This document shows positions 15,987 through 25,094 of a stretch of 55,033 nucleotides of DNA, one piece after another. The stretch is from positions 1 through 55,033 of the forward strand of contig JAGXIE010000111.1 in assembly GCA_024635765.1 (NCBI GenBank), written 5' to 3'. The notes under the pieces were generated by a model. That model was given only the letters and a program-made list of their open reading frames with translations, did no database searches and was not told where the DNA came from. Both the position numbers and the translations under genes were made by a program. Each line of letters opens with the position of its first letter. Positions within the stretch are counted from its first letter, which is position 1. Origin of the DNA: Flavobacteriaceae bacterium (lineage in GTDB: Bacteria > Bacteroidota > Bacteroidia > Flavobacteriales > Flavobacteriaceae).

Positions 15987-16829
15987 ATGAAATACCAAGA
16001 ATTGATATCAGAATTTGAAACCAATCTGGATTCTCTGGAATCCTGCACTGATGATATTCTATATAAAGCAGAACATGGTATCAATAAAACCGAAAAATGC
16101 ATTAAACAACTTCGAAGAAAAGTTGTTGAAAAAGGATTTACATCGAAAAATGAAGAAATAAGCTTCTTCAAGCATATCAAACCACAAATTTTCAGTAGAC
16201 TCATCTACTATGTGAAACTTTTCAATATCGAAAGTAAACGCCCTAGAAGCAGTTCTAAATTTCAAGTTAAATATCTCAACAATCACATCAATAAACTACA
16301 GGTTTTTTTTAATGATAATTTGGAATTCTATCATTATTATCGTCGAGGTGCCACCACCCTGGATGAAGAATATTTCATAAGAGGAAAATCTGACCTACGG
16401 CTGCCCACAGAATCTTATCATTTTTTTATAGACGAACAATTTTCGACATGTCAGGACACAACCGTGGCCACTATCATGGCCTATGATATGCTGATAGTTT
16501 ATTTACAGCAGGAAATTAAAAAACTACAAGCTAACACAGAACAACATAAAGCCAACCCTATGAAGCAATCACCCTCAAAGCTTTTCTGGACAGGAAGCAA
16601 AACTGAATTAATTGAATTGACATATGCACTGCACAGCAGCGGCGCAATAAACAGCGGAACGGCTGATATTAAGGAATTAGCCTCAACATTTGAGAAAATC
16701 TTCAATATTGATTTAGGAAATTACTATCATACATTTATTGAGATTCGAGCGCGTAAATGCAGTAAAACTAAATTTTTAGATAATTTAATCGAAAGTTTAA
16801 CAAAGCGTTTCAGAGATTCCGATGAATAA
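15987..16829 (+). CDS. rteC: RteC-family regulator of conjugative element excision
   Basis: A 280-aa protein with the layout of RteC, the CTnDOT regulator that activates excision genes. The first 120 residues form charged helices (ELISEFETNLDSLESCTDDI; KCIKQLRRKVVEKGFTSKNEE region). The middle has the typical FYHYYRRGATTLDEEYFIRGK block. The C-terminal part (KLFWTGSKTELIELTYALHSSG) resembles a winged helix. It is the first clear ICE backbone gene and is read in the same direction as the excisionase-like gene at 17102. It begins only 27 bp after the oxoamine synthase gene, so the left border of the element is not obvious. Confidence 0.85.
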   Translation: MKYQELISEFETNLDSLESCTDDILYKAEHGINKTEKCIKQLRRKVVEKGFTSKNEEISFFKHIKPQIFSRLIYYVKLFNIESKRPRSSSKFQVKYLNNHINKLQVFFNDNLEFYHYYRRGATTLDEEYFIRGKSDLRLPTESYHFFIDEQFSTCQDTTVATIMAYDMLIVYLQQEIKKLQANTEQHKANPMKQSPSKLFWTGSKTELIELTYALHSSGAINSGTADIKELASTFEKIFNIDLGNYYHTFIEIRARKCSKTKFLDNLIESLTKRFRDSDE

Positions 16830-16830
16830 T

Positions 16831-16852
16831 CCCAAGTTGACCCCAACTTGGG
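16831..16852. promoter_or_regulatory. Inverted repeat after rteC (operator or terminator)
   Basis: CCCAAGTTG (16831-16839) and CAACTTGGG (16844-16852) form a perfect 9-bp inverted repeat that starts two bases after the rteC stop. No T-run follows, so it may be an operator rather than a terminator. Its inner GTTGACCC recurs inverted at 16976-16983. That second copy is within a looser palindrome (16964-16983) ahead of the HTH gene at 17102. Confidence 0.45.
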
Positions 16853-17101
16853 GTTATGTTATGTCATCGACTTGCTCATACAATTTATCTCCAATTGAAT
16901 TCAATAGTATCATTTGTAACATCTCAATACGTCAAAGAGCATCAAAACAAATGACAAAAAAAAGTTCCCAACTCTGGGTCAACTATTGATGGTTTGCCAA
17001 TAGCTTCCATCAATTTTGTAGAACGAAAGTCAAATCAAGTCAAGGGCTATCATTTTAGTTGAAAGCAAAATGGTAGTTCTTTTCTAAAAAATCGTTCTAT
17101 T

Positions 17102-17383
17102 ATGCCGACAAGTATCATTACCACAGACGACCTTCGAGACTTCAAATTGGAATTGCTCGATGACATTAAAAAGTTATTGACCAAACAATCGCAGGGGAAA
17201 TTAAAAAAGTACTTAAAGTCTTCCGAGGTCATGGATTTTCTTCAGATAAGTCCTGGCACTCTACAAAATTTACGAATCAATGGCACACTACCCTACACAA
17301 AGGTTGGGGGTATCATTTTTTATGATTCTGAAGAAATACAAAAAGTCATGGATGAGAATCGTATTCATCATAAATATGAATAA
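17102..17383 (+). CDS. Excisionase-like helix-turn-helix protein
   Basis: A 93-aa protein with an N-terminal coiled-coil helix (DLRDFKLELLDDIKKLLTKQ) and a C-terminal HTH_17 (MerR/excisionase-like) domain: YLKSSEVMDFLQISPGTLQNLRING, then LPYTKVGGIIFYDSEEIQKVM. Small proteins of this kind accompany RteC in CTnDOT-type elements (Xis family) and act in excision or in regulating transfer genes. It forms an operon with the next three genes. Confidence 0.85.
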   Translation: MPTSIITTDDLRDFKLELLDDIKKLLTKQSQGKLKKYLKSSEVMDFLQISPGTLQNLRINGTLPYTKVGGIIFYDSEEIQKVMDENRIHHKYE

Positions 17384-17389
17384 CCATGT

Positions 17390-18037
17390 ATGAACTATAT
17401 AAAACATCTCAACGCTGTGTTTCAGCAATTTGCAAGGGACTCACGATTGAACCCAACCCATATCAGTTTGTACATCGCGTTGTTCCAATTTTGGAACATC
17501 AACCGTTTCCCCGAAACTTTTTATATAAACCGTGAAGAAGTGATGAAAATGGCTAAAATAGGGTCCAAAGCAACTTACCATCGTTGCCTTAAAAATTTGA
17601 GTGATTGGTCATTCATTCTCTATTTGCCATCACACAATCCTTATAAAGGTAGCCAAATTAAGATGCTCAAATTCGGTACAAGTACTGGTACAAGCAGTGA
17701 ACAAGCAGTGGGACAAGTATTAGTCCCTTATATAAACATTAATAAACAAAAAGAAAACAGTAATAAACTAAAGCTACCCAAAAATGAAAATGAGGTTTTG
17801 ATTTTTTTTAAGGAAAAGAACTGGCCAACCATAGAAGCAAAGAAGTTTTTTAACCATTACAAATCAATTGGATGGAAACTTGGTGGCAAAATTAAAATCA
17901 CAGATTGGCATTCCACAGCGGAGAATTGGATGTTAAAGGCAGAAGAAATTCAAACATTACAAACGGAAAACAAAGAGTCTCAAAATCGGGACAACCTGAA
18001 AACCACTAAAATCAAAGATTATGGCCAACCCCTCTAA
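17390..18037 (+). CDS. ICE replication-type/regulatory protein with winged helix
   Basis: A 215-aa protein. Residues 1-95 look like a DnaD-type or replication-initiator winged helix (NPTHISLYIALFQFWNINRF, then SKATYHRCLKNLSDW). A linker with several Asn/Lys follows. Residues about 135-185 read FFKEKNWPTIEAKKFFNHYKSIGWK, then TDWHSTAENWML, which is the DnaD/phage-replication C-terminal motif. It is followed, with a 17-bp overlap, by a DnaC-like ATPase; such pairs load a helicase during element replication. I infer that role from the pair rather than from a known homologue. Confidence 0.7.
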   Translation: MNYIKHLNAVFQQFARDSRLNPTHISLYIALFQFWNINRFPETFYINREEVMKMAKIGSKATYHRCLKNLSDWSFILYLPSHNPYKGSQIKMLKFGTSTGTSSEQAVGQVLVPYININKQKENSNKLKLPKNENEVLIFFKEKNWPTIEAKKFFNHYKSIGWKLGGKIKITDWHSTAENWMLKAEEIQTLQTENKESQNRDNLKTTKIKDYGQPL

Positions 18038-18677
18038 AATAATCGAAGGTGGAGTCGAATTTTCAATCGGCAGATTCAATGGCACAGAAATGTTTTATGA
18101 TTTTGATAAAATTCTCATCTATCTCGATGCAAAGGGAAAACTGTTGTTTGGTGTTGATTTTCAAATTCATAAGGATGATGAAGAAGTTATTCTAAAGCTG
18201 TGCAATTACATCGTTAAGGATGTTGAAAGTTGTAAAAAACATGGCATCGACCCAAACAAAAATATCCTTCTAACTGGACCCGTCGGTTGTGGCAAAACCT
18301 CCTTAATGAAATTAATCCAATATATCGTTCCATTCCAACGTACCTATGACATCATTCCAAGCCGAAACATTGTTTTTGCATTCAATCATATTGGTTATAA
18401 AATCATTGAAGATTACGGAAATGGAGGAAATTTTTGTTTTGATGATTTGGGAATCGAACCCATTGGGAGGCACTATGGTCAAGATTGCAATGTGATGGGA
18501 GAAATTCTGGTTTCCAGATATGAACTTTATCTGAAAAACAAGTGTAAAACCCATGCCACCACAAATCTCAATGCAGCGGAATTAGAAGAAAAATATGGAA
18601 ACCGTGTACGCAGTAGAATGCGCAAAATGTTCAACTTGATTGCCTTCGACATAAACACAAAAGACAAACGAAAATAA
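18021..18677 (+). CDS. DnaC/IstB-like AAA+ ATPase
   Basis: A 218-aa P-loop ATPase. The Walker A motif GPVGCGKT is at residues 86-93, the Walker B NFCFDDLG near 137-145, and an arginine-rich end (GNRVRSRMRKMFNLIAFD) matches the sensor/arginine-finger region of DnaC/IstB-type helicase loaders. Its start lies 17 bp inside the previous gene, so they are translationally coupled. It probably acts in ICE replication after excision. Confidence 0.85.
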   Translation: MANPSKIIEGGVEFSIGRFNGTEMFYDFDKILIYLDAKGKLLFGVDFQIHKDDEEVILKLCNYIVKDVESCKKHGIDPNKNILLTGPVGCGKTSLMKLIQYIVPFQRTYDIIPSRNIVFAFNHIGYKIIEDYGNGGNFCFDDLGIEPIGRHYGQDCNVMGEILVSRYELYLKNKCKTHATTNLNAAELEEKYGNRVRSRMRKMFNLIAFDINTKDKRK

Positions 18678-18683
18678 TTAATC

Positions 18684-19802
18684 ATGAAAATAGCATCATT
18701 TAACATCCAGAACCTATTCCATAGAGACAGAAGTCTTACGGAACAATCCATGAGCAAATGTGTCTCGAATTGGGTCAATGAATTTGATAGTTTGTTGTTA
18801 AAAGCTGACCACAGCAACTCAACCACAGACAGGTTGAGAGAATTATCATTCTTACTTGGATTTGATAAAACCTACCAAAATCCTTATGCAGTCATGCGTA
18901 AAAAAGCTGGCGAACTATATCTAAAAGGCATGAATAACTCAAAAGAAATGAAGGCTGGAGAACTCACCGATTGGAATGGCTGGATAAAAATGCAAACCGT
19001 TCCCATCCATCCTGAATCAACAAATCATAAGGCTAAAGTCATTGCTGACATTAATCCTGACGTACTTATTCTACAGGAAGTGGAAGACAAAATGTCGCTT
19101 GATGAATTTAATAATCTCTTCTTACCGAATTACGATTGCGAGCCTTTTAGCGATTGTATAGTGATTCCAAATTCAGAAGGCAAAGGAATTGAACAAGGTT
19201 TGATGCTTAAAAATGGATATGAATTGGACGCCATAAAACTTCACTCGATTGATACCTCTGAATATCCTACACAGGAATTGATTGAGTATGTCATCATGAC
19301 TCCGAATTGCAAAAAATTCCATTTGCTTTCCTGTTATTTCTATAATGATTTGTCCAATATTGAAAAATCATTTGAAATAAGACAACAACAAGCGAGAAAT
19401 ACTGCAGAACTCTATCAGCAATTAGTAGAGGATGGCGAACAAAATATTATCATTGCTGGTACTTTAAACGCGCCATCCTATTGCAACTCATTAGCGCCTT
19501 CACTTCAGGAAACAGATTTAAAGGATATTACAAAGCATTTATCCTTCGAAGTAGATTATGATGAAGGCATCGATGCAAGTTATCATCGGATGGGAGCTTA
19601 CAGAAAAGGAGTAAATATCAAACAAAAGGATTTTATGCTCCTATCTCCTGCCCTATTTGAAACAATGACTGATAGTGGCTTAAACCGAAAAGCGATGTGG
19701 CCTGAAAAACGTCCGCAATGGACAACTTATAAATCTGTTGTGAATAAGAATCAGGCTGCGAGTGAGCATCCTGCGGTTTGGGGGAAGCTTACATTTCAAT
19801 AA
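18684..19802 (+). CDS. Endonuclease/exonuclease/phosphatase-fold protein with altered active site
   Basis: A 372-aa protein of the EEP (DNase I-like) fold. It opens with KIASFNIQNLF and has DVLILQEVED, which supplies the metal-binding Asn and Glu. Two other family signatures are changed. The usual GDFN reads GTLN (IIAGTLNAPS), and the terminal SDHP reads SEHP (AASEHPAVWG). The Asn and His are kept but both Asp are replaced. It may still be active with a different substrate, or it may be only a binding protein. It follows the DnaC-like gene by 6 bp and is common in flavobacterial ICEs. It stands at the edge of the first cargo block. Confidence 0.8.
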   Translation: MKIASFNIQNLFHRDRSLTEQSMSKCVSNWVNEFDSLLLKADHSNSTTDRLRELSFLLGFDKTYQNPYAVMRKKAGELYLKGMNNSKEMKAGELTDWNGWIKMQTVPIHPESTNHKAKVIADINPDVLILQEVEDKMSLDEFNNLFLPNYDCEPFSDCIVIPNSEGKGIEQGLMLKNGYELDAIKLHSIDTSEYPTQELIEYVIMTPNCKKFHLLSCYFYNDLSNIEKSFEIRQQQARNTAELYQQLVEDGEQNIIIAGTLNAPSYCNSLAPSLQETDLKDITKHLSFEVDYDEGIDASYHRMGAYRKGVNIKQKDFMLLSPALFETMTDSGLNRKAMWPEKRPQWTTYKSVVNKNQAASEHPAVWGKLTFQ

Positions 19803-20068
19803 TCAATAGTCATATTAATATAAGGAAAATGACATCTTCAAAAATATGAAATTTAGAATCTTGGTGATTTATGATGCAAATTTGTTAAAAACTACTGATA
19901 CAATATAGGTAGTCAATATGTTAATGCTTATTATGTTTTATTATTTTAGAGGCTTAATAGCTTTGTTATAGTTTATAACATTATGTCAAGCATATGTACT
20001 TAAATAGCATCTCGCATTTGTGGATGAAGAAGTAGTCGATAATGCTACATTAATATAAATTTCACAAT
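19803..20068. other. AT-rich intergenic region, no gene seen
   Basis: A 266-bp AT-rich gap between the EEP protein and the YobI-type NTPase. I see no ORF of note, no strong terminator hairpin and no clear TTG/TAnnTTTG promoter. It presumably holds the NTPase promoter. Confidence 0.4.
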
Positions 20069-23000
20069 ATGAAAAATTATCTACATAATATTTTTGCATT
20101 TAAAAAAACAGAAGTTAAGAAGAATAAAACTCTAATTAGTTCTCTCGCTCCCAAAGTTTTAACGAAGAAGGAGGATATAGAAAAAGTTCAACCATACTTG
20201 GATAAGCTCAATGAAACGATAGATGCAGAAGGCATTAATAATATAGCATTAACTGGTGGATATGGTTCAGGGAAAAGTACGATAATTGGAACTTTTAAAG
20301 CATTAAATCCTCAATATGAATATTTGAAAATATCATTAGCTTCATTCAATAAGAAAAAGAGTGATGATAATTTAAATCCAAAGGAAAAGAAATTACAGAA
20401 AGAAGAATTAGAAAGATTATTAGAAGTAAGTATTTTACAACAAATATTTTACCATGTCAAACCGAAAGAAATCCCAGAATCTCGTTTTAAAAGAATTATC
20501 AATATTCCTAATTGGAAGATTTGGGGAATTTCAATCGGTTTTATTCTTTGGTGTTTAAGTTCTATTTTATTGTTGAAGTATAATTATTTGGATAAAATAA
20601 ATCCAAGTAATTGGAATAGCATAGATGATTTTGATTGGTTTGCTCTAATCATTTTTCTAATAGCATTCGTAGGTTTGGGTTTGTTTTCTAAACTGATAAT
20701 TAAATTATTCAGTAACTCAAAAATCAATAAAGTAAACATCAAAGGAGAATTAGAATTAGGAGAAAATGTAAACAAATCGGTATTTAACGAACATTTAGAG
20801 GAAATCCTATACTTTTTTGAACGAACGAAATATAATGTGGTTATAATAGAAGATTTAGATAGATTTGATAGTACAGATATATTCACAAAGCTCCGAGAAA
20901 TCAATATTCTTCTAAATAATTCAAAACTCATAGACAGGGAAGTTAATTTTGTTTATGCGGTTGGAGATGATTTATTTGATGACAAAAAGGAAAGAGTAAA
21001 ATTCTTTGAGTATATAATTCCTGTAATTCCTTTTATTAATTCATCAAATGCAGATGAACAGTTGAGAACATTAATTAAGGAAGCAGGAATAGATGAAACC
21101 ATATTTACTAAAGAATTTATATCTGATGTTACTACTTTCATTGATGATATCGATATGCGCTTATTGACAAACATCTTCCACGAATTTGTAATTTATCGAA
21201 AAACCTTAAAACCTGAATTTATTAAAAAAAATGATGAGTTATTTGCGATGATAACTTATAAAAATATTGACCCACAAGACTTTACAAAACTTAATAGAAA
21301 AGAAGGGAAATTATATGAATTGATTAACAACAAGAGAAGTTACATAAAGAAATTTATTAATAAAATAGAGGCTGATATAACATTCAAAAAATCTCAAATA
21401 GCAGATATTGAAAAACATACAATCAATGATATTGATGAATTAAACAATATATATTTTCAGAAAATGCTTTCTAAATTACCAACTAATGCTTTGGTTGATA
21501 ATAAAACTTTGAAAAGTAATTTTGAAGAATTAATCGAAAGAGAAAATTTAACCTATAAGTATTTCCAACATAGTTATTTATATGATAACACTTTTCAGTT
21601 CAAATTCTCTGAAATAGAAAATGAAGTTAATCCTAATTACACCTATGAGCAGAGAGTTGAATTAATCGAATCTAAACGGAATAATGTAGTTAATTCCCAA
21701 AAAAACGAAATCGAAAAGTTAAAGTCCAAGAAAACTGTAGTTGAAAATTGGGATTTAAAACAAATATTTAATGAAGTGGATATTAACGAATACCTTAACG
21801 GTTTTTCAAATAACGGTTTATTGAGAAACTTAATTTTGAACGGATATATCAACGAAAACTATAATGATTATATTTCTTTATTCCACGAAGTAGCAATTAC
21901 GAAAGAAGATTTCACTTTTGAAAGAAATGTTAAAGGAGGATTTTCCACGGATTATAGTTTCAAATTAAGTAACAAAGTGGAAAATTTAGTTGAGAGAATT
22001 GATGGTCGGTACTTTGAAAGAGAAACAATTTTGAATTTTGATTTGTTAGATTATTTAGGGAAGAATCATATTAGATTTTCCGATAAATATGATTCTATTA
22101 TTCGCTTATTAAGTAATGAAAAAGAAAAATCAATACAATTTATAGACGAATACATTCAAAATGAAGAAAGACCAATCGGAATTTTTATTGAAAAATTGGT
22201 AGGTAACTGGAAAGGTTTTTGGGAATATTTATACTCAAAAAGTAATTACTCTGAAGATACAGAAAACAAATATTTAGAGCTCATTATTCGATTTTCAAAA
22301 GTCGAAACAATTTTGAAAAATCAAAATAACAACTTATTGAAAATTGGAATTGAAGAAAAAACAAATTTTTTGTCACTTGTTAAAAATACGGAAGATTTAG
22401 ATTATTTCGGAAAAATAACAAAGCTTCTAAAAGAATTGAACGTTAAGTTTGATAAATTGGATAATCCAATTGAAGATACAAAAAAAATGTTTGACTATGT
22501 GTATACCAATAATCACTACAAAATAAATAAGGATAATCTTTTACAAATGTTATTAATATTTGGAAAAGGAATTACAGAGGAAGAATTCAAACGCTCAAAT
22601 TATTCATCAATTTTAAAATCAGAGTGTAAACCAATGATTGAGTATATTAATTCAAATATTACTACTTATATTGAAGATGTTTATTTAAGGTTAGAAGACA
22701 ATAAATTTGAGGATGAAAGCAGTCTAATTGAACTTCTAAATATAAATAGTGAAAATTTAACTAATAAATTTAAAGTCAAAATAATTCAAAAAGTTGAAAC
22801 GAAAATTTCTGAATTAAAGAAAATTAACGAATTAGAAATCAAAACGCAACTACTGATAAATAATCAGGTAACTCCGATATGGAATAATGTAATAGATTAC
22901 TATACGGTATCTGAAAGTACTATTAGTGAAAATCTGATTGAGTTTTTAGAGTTTGAAAATGTCAACTCAGAACTTTCAAAAATTAAGTTACTAAAAGAGA

Positions 23001-23710
23001 ATGAAACTTTTGAAGGGAGTATTTTATTATGCAATGATATTGCCAACGAAACATACGGTAAATTATTGAATAGCATCTATTTCAGATACACCAAATTAGG
23101 ATTTGAAAATTTGAATAAAGAAAAAATAACCGGTTTAGCCAATAAAATTCTTTCTACAACCAAATCAAATTATGATTTGTTAAGAGAGCATTTCCCGTAT
23201 AATCATATAACATTGATTGAGAGAGATTTCAAAAAATTTATCGATAACATAAGTGATTTTGAAACAGACGAAGATGATATCTTATTACTTTTGAAATCTG
23301 AAAAATTTAGTATCGACAACAAACTTACATATATCGCTAAATTAGAACAAAAAGCTATTTTAGATAGTAAAGAAATATCTAAAACAGTCGGTAATATTAT
23401 TCTACAAAAACCTAAAAAAGTCGAATTTCAATATAGCACAATTGAATCGTTAGTAAAAAACGTAGCATCATCGGAAAATAAAGTGCAATTAGTTAATTTA
23501 TACTTTAGTGATTTAGATAATGCTAACATCATAAATCTTTTAAATAATATTTCGGGTTATGACAAACTCTTTATGAAGGGTAAACCTACTTATTCTAAAT
23601 CAGCGTATAATGAAACGTTATTTAACAAACTAATATCAAAAAATCTTGTAAAGAAATATTATGATGATTTCTGGAGCGATTCAAAATTTAGAATTACTAC
23701 AAATCATTAA
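20069..23710 (+). CDS. YobI-type P-loop NTPase with membrane segments (putative defence protein)
   Basis: A 1213-aa protein of the YobI-ATPase group. It has LTGGYGSGKSTIIGTF (Walker A, residues 63-71), then two close hydrophobic segments (about 150-173 and 190-214) within the nucleotide-binding module, then VVIIEDLDRFD (Walker B, about 254-264). This insertion of a membrane hairpin between Walker A and B is seen in KAP-type NTPases. The remaining 900 residues are alpha-helical, without a recognisable nuclease. KAP-like and YobI-like NTPases are often found in bacterial defence islands, and as ICE cargo this gene is a plausible antiphage or anti-plasmid gene. That role is inference. It is very AT-rich, even against the ICE backbone. 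Confidence 0.8.
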   Translation: MKNYLHNIFAFKKTEVKKNKTLISSLAPKVLTKKEDIEKVQPYLDKLNETIDAEGINNIALTGGYGSGKSTIIGTFKALNPQYEYLKISLASFNKKKSDDNLNPKEKKLQKEELERLLEVSILQQIFYHVKPKEIPESRFKRIINIPNWKIWGISIGFILWCLSSILLLKYNYLDKINPSNWNSIDDFDWFALIIFLIAFVGLGLFSKLIIKLFSNSKINKVNIKGELELGENVNKSVFNEHLEEILYFFERTKYNVVIIEDLDRFDSTDIFTKLREINILLNNSKLIDREVNFVYAVGDDLFDDKKERVKFFEYIIPVIPFINSSNADEQLRTLIKEAGIDETIFTKEFISDVTTFIDDIDMRLLTNIFHEFVIYRKTLKPEFIKKNDELFAMITYKNIDPQDFTKLNRKEGKLYELINNKRSYIKKFINKIEADITFKKSQIADIEKHTINDIDELNNIYFQKMLSKLPTNALVDNKTLKSNFEELIERENLTYKYFQHSYLYDNTFQFKFSEIENEVNPNYTYEQRVELIESKRNNVVNSQKNEIEKLKSKKTVVENWDLKQIFNEVDINEYLNGFSNNGLLRNLILNGYINENYNDYISLFHEVAITKEDFTFERNVKGGFSTDYSFKLSNKVENLVERIDGRYFERETILNFDLLDYLGKNHIRFSDKYDSIIRLLSNEKEKSIQFIDEYIQNEERPIGIFIEKLVGNWKGFWEYLYSKSNYSEDTENKYLELIIRFSKVETILKNQNNNLLKIGIEEKTNFLSLVKNTEDLDYFGKITKLLKELNVKFDKLDNPIEDTKKMFDYVYTNNHYKINKDNLLQMLLIFGKGITEEEFKRSNYSSILKSECKPMIEYINSNITTYIEDVYLRLEDNKFEDESSLIELLNINSENLTNKFKVKIIQKVETKISELKKINELEIKTQLLINNQVTPIWNNVIDYYTVSESTISENLIEFLEFENVNSELSKIKLLKENETFEGSILLCNDIANETYGKLLNSIYFRYTKLGFENLNKEKITGLANKILSTTKSNYDLLREHFPYNHITLIERDFKKFIDNISDFETDEDDILLLLKSEKFSIDNKLTYIAKLEQKAILDSKEISKTVGNIILQKPKKVEFQYSTIESLVKNVASSENKVQLVNLYFSDLDNANIINLLNNISGYDKLFMKGKPTYSKSAYNETLFNKLISKNLVKKYYDDFWSDSKFRITTNH

Positions 23711-23721
23711 GGTGCTTACCA

Positions 23722-23887
23722 TCCAGCCCACTACCAATTCATTCCGCTGCTCTATATTTCGGGAAGAGCGCTTCATTAACCAAGGTCTAGAACACAACCC
23801 AAAAGTTCATCATTTCCATTCCACAACCCAGCCGCAGAAGGCATGGACATTCCATTCCCAATCCTAAACTTTTGGGTTAAGTCCGCT
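23722..23887. repeat. Structured intergenic repeat R1, copy A
   Basis: This is a copy of a repeat also found at 35500-35683 and 35712-35902. Shared blocks are CAGCCCA, ATTCCG-TGC, GCGCTTCATTAA, CCATTCC (twice) and AAGTCCGC. In this copy AACCCAAAAGTT (about 23800-23812) can pair with AACTTTTGGGTT (about 23867-23878). It starts 12 bp after the NTPase stop and ends some 200 bp before the DUF932 gene. Confidence 0.7.
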
Positions 23888-24089
23888 TTAGGGAGTTAGT
23901 ATTCATACAATAGGACCGCAAATTAAACTCGTAAAATACTTCCATCAAAAGACTACGGCATAAAGCCAACGCTTCTTCCTACGCTTATTTATTCCGTTTC
24001 CTTTTGAGCCAAGATTTTATCTTCCGTTTGGTGCTCGCTTAAATATTGTTTAACCTGCCTATCGTTAGATAGGTCTAAATTTTATCATT

Positions 24090-24926
24090 ATGTATTTAAG
24101 TAATTTACAACAGGATGCGGTGTTTGTTCCATCGGAAATGAAATCGCTAAAAAGTCTGACCCAAATGGAGTCCAGACGAGGACTTGAAAATGCCATTATC
24201 TCAAATGGCAAGATTGTGAATGTGGTCTCGAATAGTTATGGCCATATTCCAAATGAACTCTTCTTTAAGAAAGCAGAACAGATGCTGGTGGAAGCTGACC
24301 TCAATTTCCATAGACAGACCATTAACAGGGCTGACAGGTCGTTTATAACGGACTTTATCATCGAGGATAAGAATCAGTTTTCGGTCAAGAACGATAAAGA
24401 TTTGATTCTGCCGATGCTACGATTTAAAAATTCTTATGATGGAAGTGAAAAGACTTCCGGACACTTTGGATTCTATAGAAAAGTATGCTCCAATGGTCTC
24501 CATGTGTCGCAGGCAGAGATTGAGTTTTCTATCAAGCACAGTAAAAACAATACTGACCTGATTATGCCAAGTCTGAATCAATTGTTCGACAGATTTCTGG
24601 ATAATGAATTTTACACCATTACATCAAAATTCAATAAAATGAAGGAAATTGAAATTCTCGATACAGAAAAATTCGTCAAAGAGATTCTTGAACGGACGAA
24701 ACTGTTCAGATATGAATGCAGCGACAAGAACGATAATCCTTCGAAAAAATCAAGGGAAGTCATTGAGATATTGAACTATGAAGCGTTATTATTGAACGAG
24801 TCGCCAAATCTGTGGCTTGGATATAATGCCTTTAATGCGATGCTTCACAGAACGTTGAAGAAAAGCTTTTCACAACAGGAAAAGTTGGATAAGCGATTGT
24901 TCAATGAGATTTACGAAATGGCTTAA
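24090..24926 (+). CDS. DUF932 family protein
   Basis: A 278-aa backbone protein of the DUF932 family (phage/plasmid-type). Family members are common on ICEs, plasmids and phages of many phyla; their molecular function is unclear, although roles in DNA handling have been proposed. Visible landmarks are the N-terminal ESRRGLENAIISNGKIVNVVS, a KTSGHFGFYRKVCSNGLHVSQAEIEFSIKHS block (residues about 128-160) and WLGYNAFNAMLHRTLKKSFSQQEKLD at the end. It is preceded by repeat R1 copy A and followed by a good terminator, so it forms its own transcript between two cargo blocks. Confidence 0.75.
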   Translation: MYLSNLQQDAVFVPSEMKSLKSLTQMESRRGLENAIISNGKIVNVVSNSYGHIPNELFFKKAEQMLVEADLNFHRQTINRADRSFITDFIIEDKNQFSVKNDKDLILPMLRFKNSYDGSEKTSGHFGFYRKVCSNGLHVSQAEIEFSIKHSKNNTDLIMPSLNQLFDRFLDNEFYTITSKFNKMKEIEILDTEKFVKEILERTKLFRYECSDKNDNPSKKSREVIEILNYEALLLNESPNLWLGYNAFNAMLHRTLKKSFSQQEKLDKRLFNEIYEMA

Positions 24927-24946
24927 AGAGTCAATTTATTAGGTTT

Positions 24947-24973
24947 CTCCAGTACCTTAAACTGGAGTTTTTT
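24947..24973 (+). terminator. Intrinsic terminator after DUF932 gene
   Basis: CTCCAGT (24947-24953) and ACTGGAG (24961-24967) form a 7-bp stem with a 7-nt loop, followed directly by six T. It starts 20 bp after the stop codon. Confidence 0.85.
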
Positions 24974-25048
24974 GTAACCGTTCTTAAACTATATCGATTT
25001 ATTCTAATATTATACCATAAACTATTTTATAAAAAATCTCTTTCCTAT

Positions 25049-25085
25049 TTTGCACAACAGTTGCATCCCCATTTTTGTATATTTG
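25049..25085 (+). promoter_or_regulatory. Promoter of the metal-efflux operon
   Basis: TATATTTG at 25078-25085 is a perfect Bacteroidota -7 element (TAnnTTTG). TTTG at 25049-25052 could be the -33 element, although the 25-bp spacer is long. Transcription would begin near 25092, only a few bases before the ATG at 25095. That argues for this start over an upstream in-frame one. Confidence 0.5.
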
Positions 25086-25094
25086 TCAAACTAT

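Noticed and set aside
23661-23867. Frame overlapping the end of the YobI-type gene and repeat R1-A
   Set aside because: It is made of repeat sequence and lacks a plausible start.
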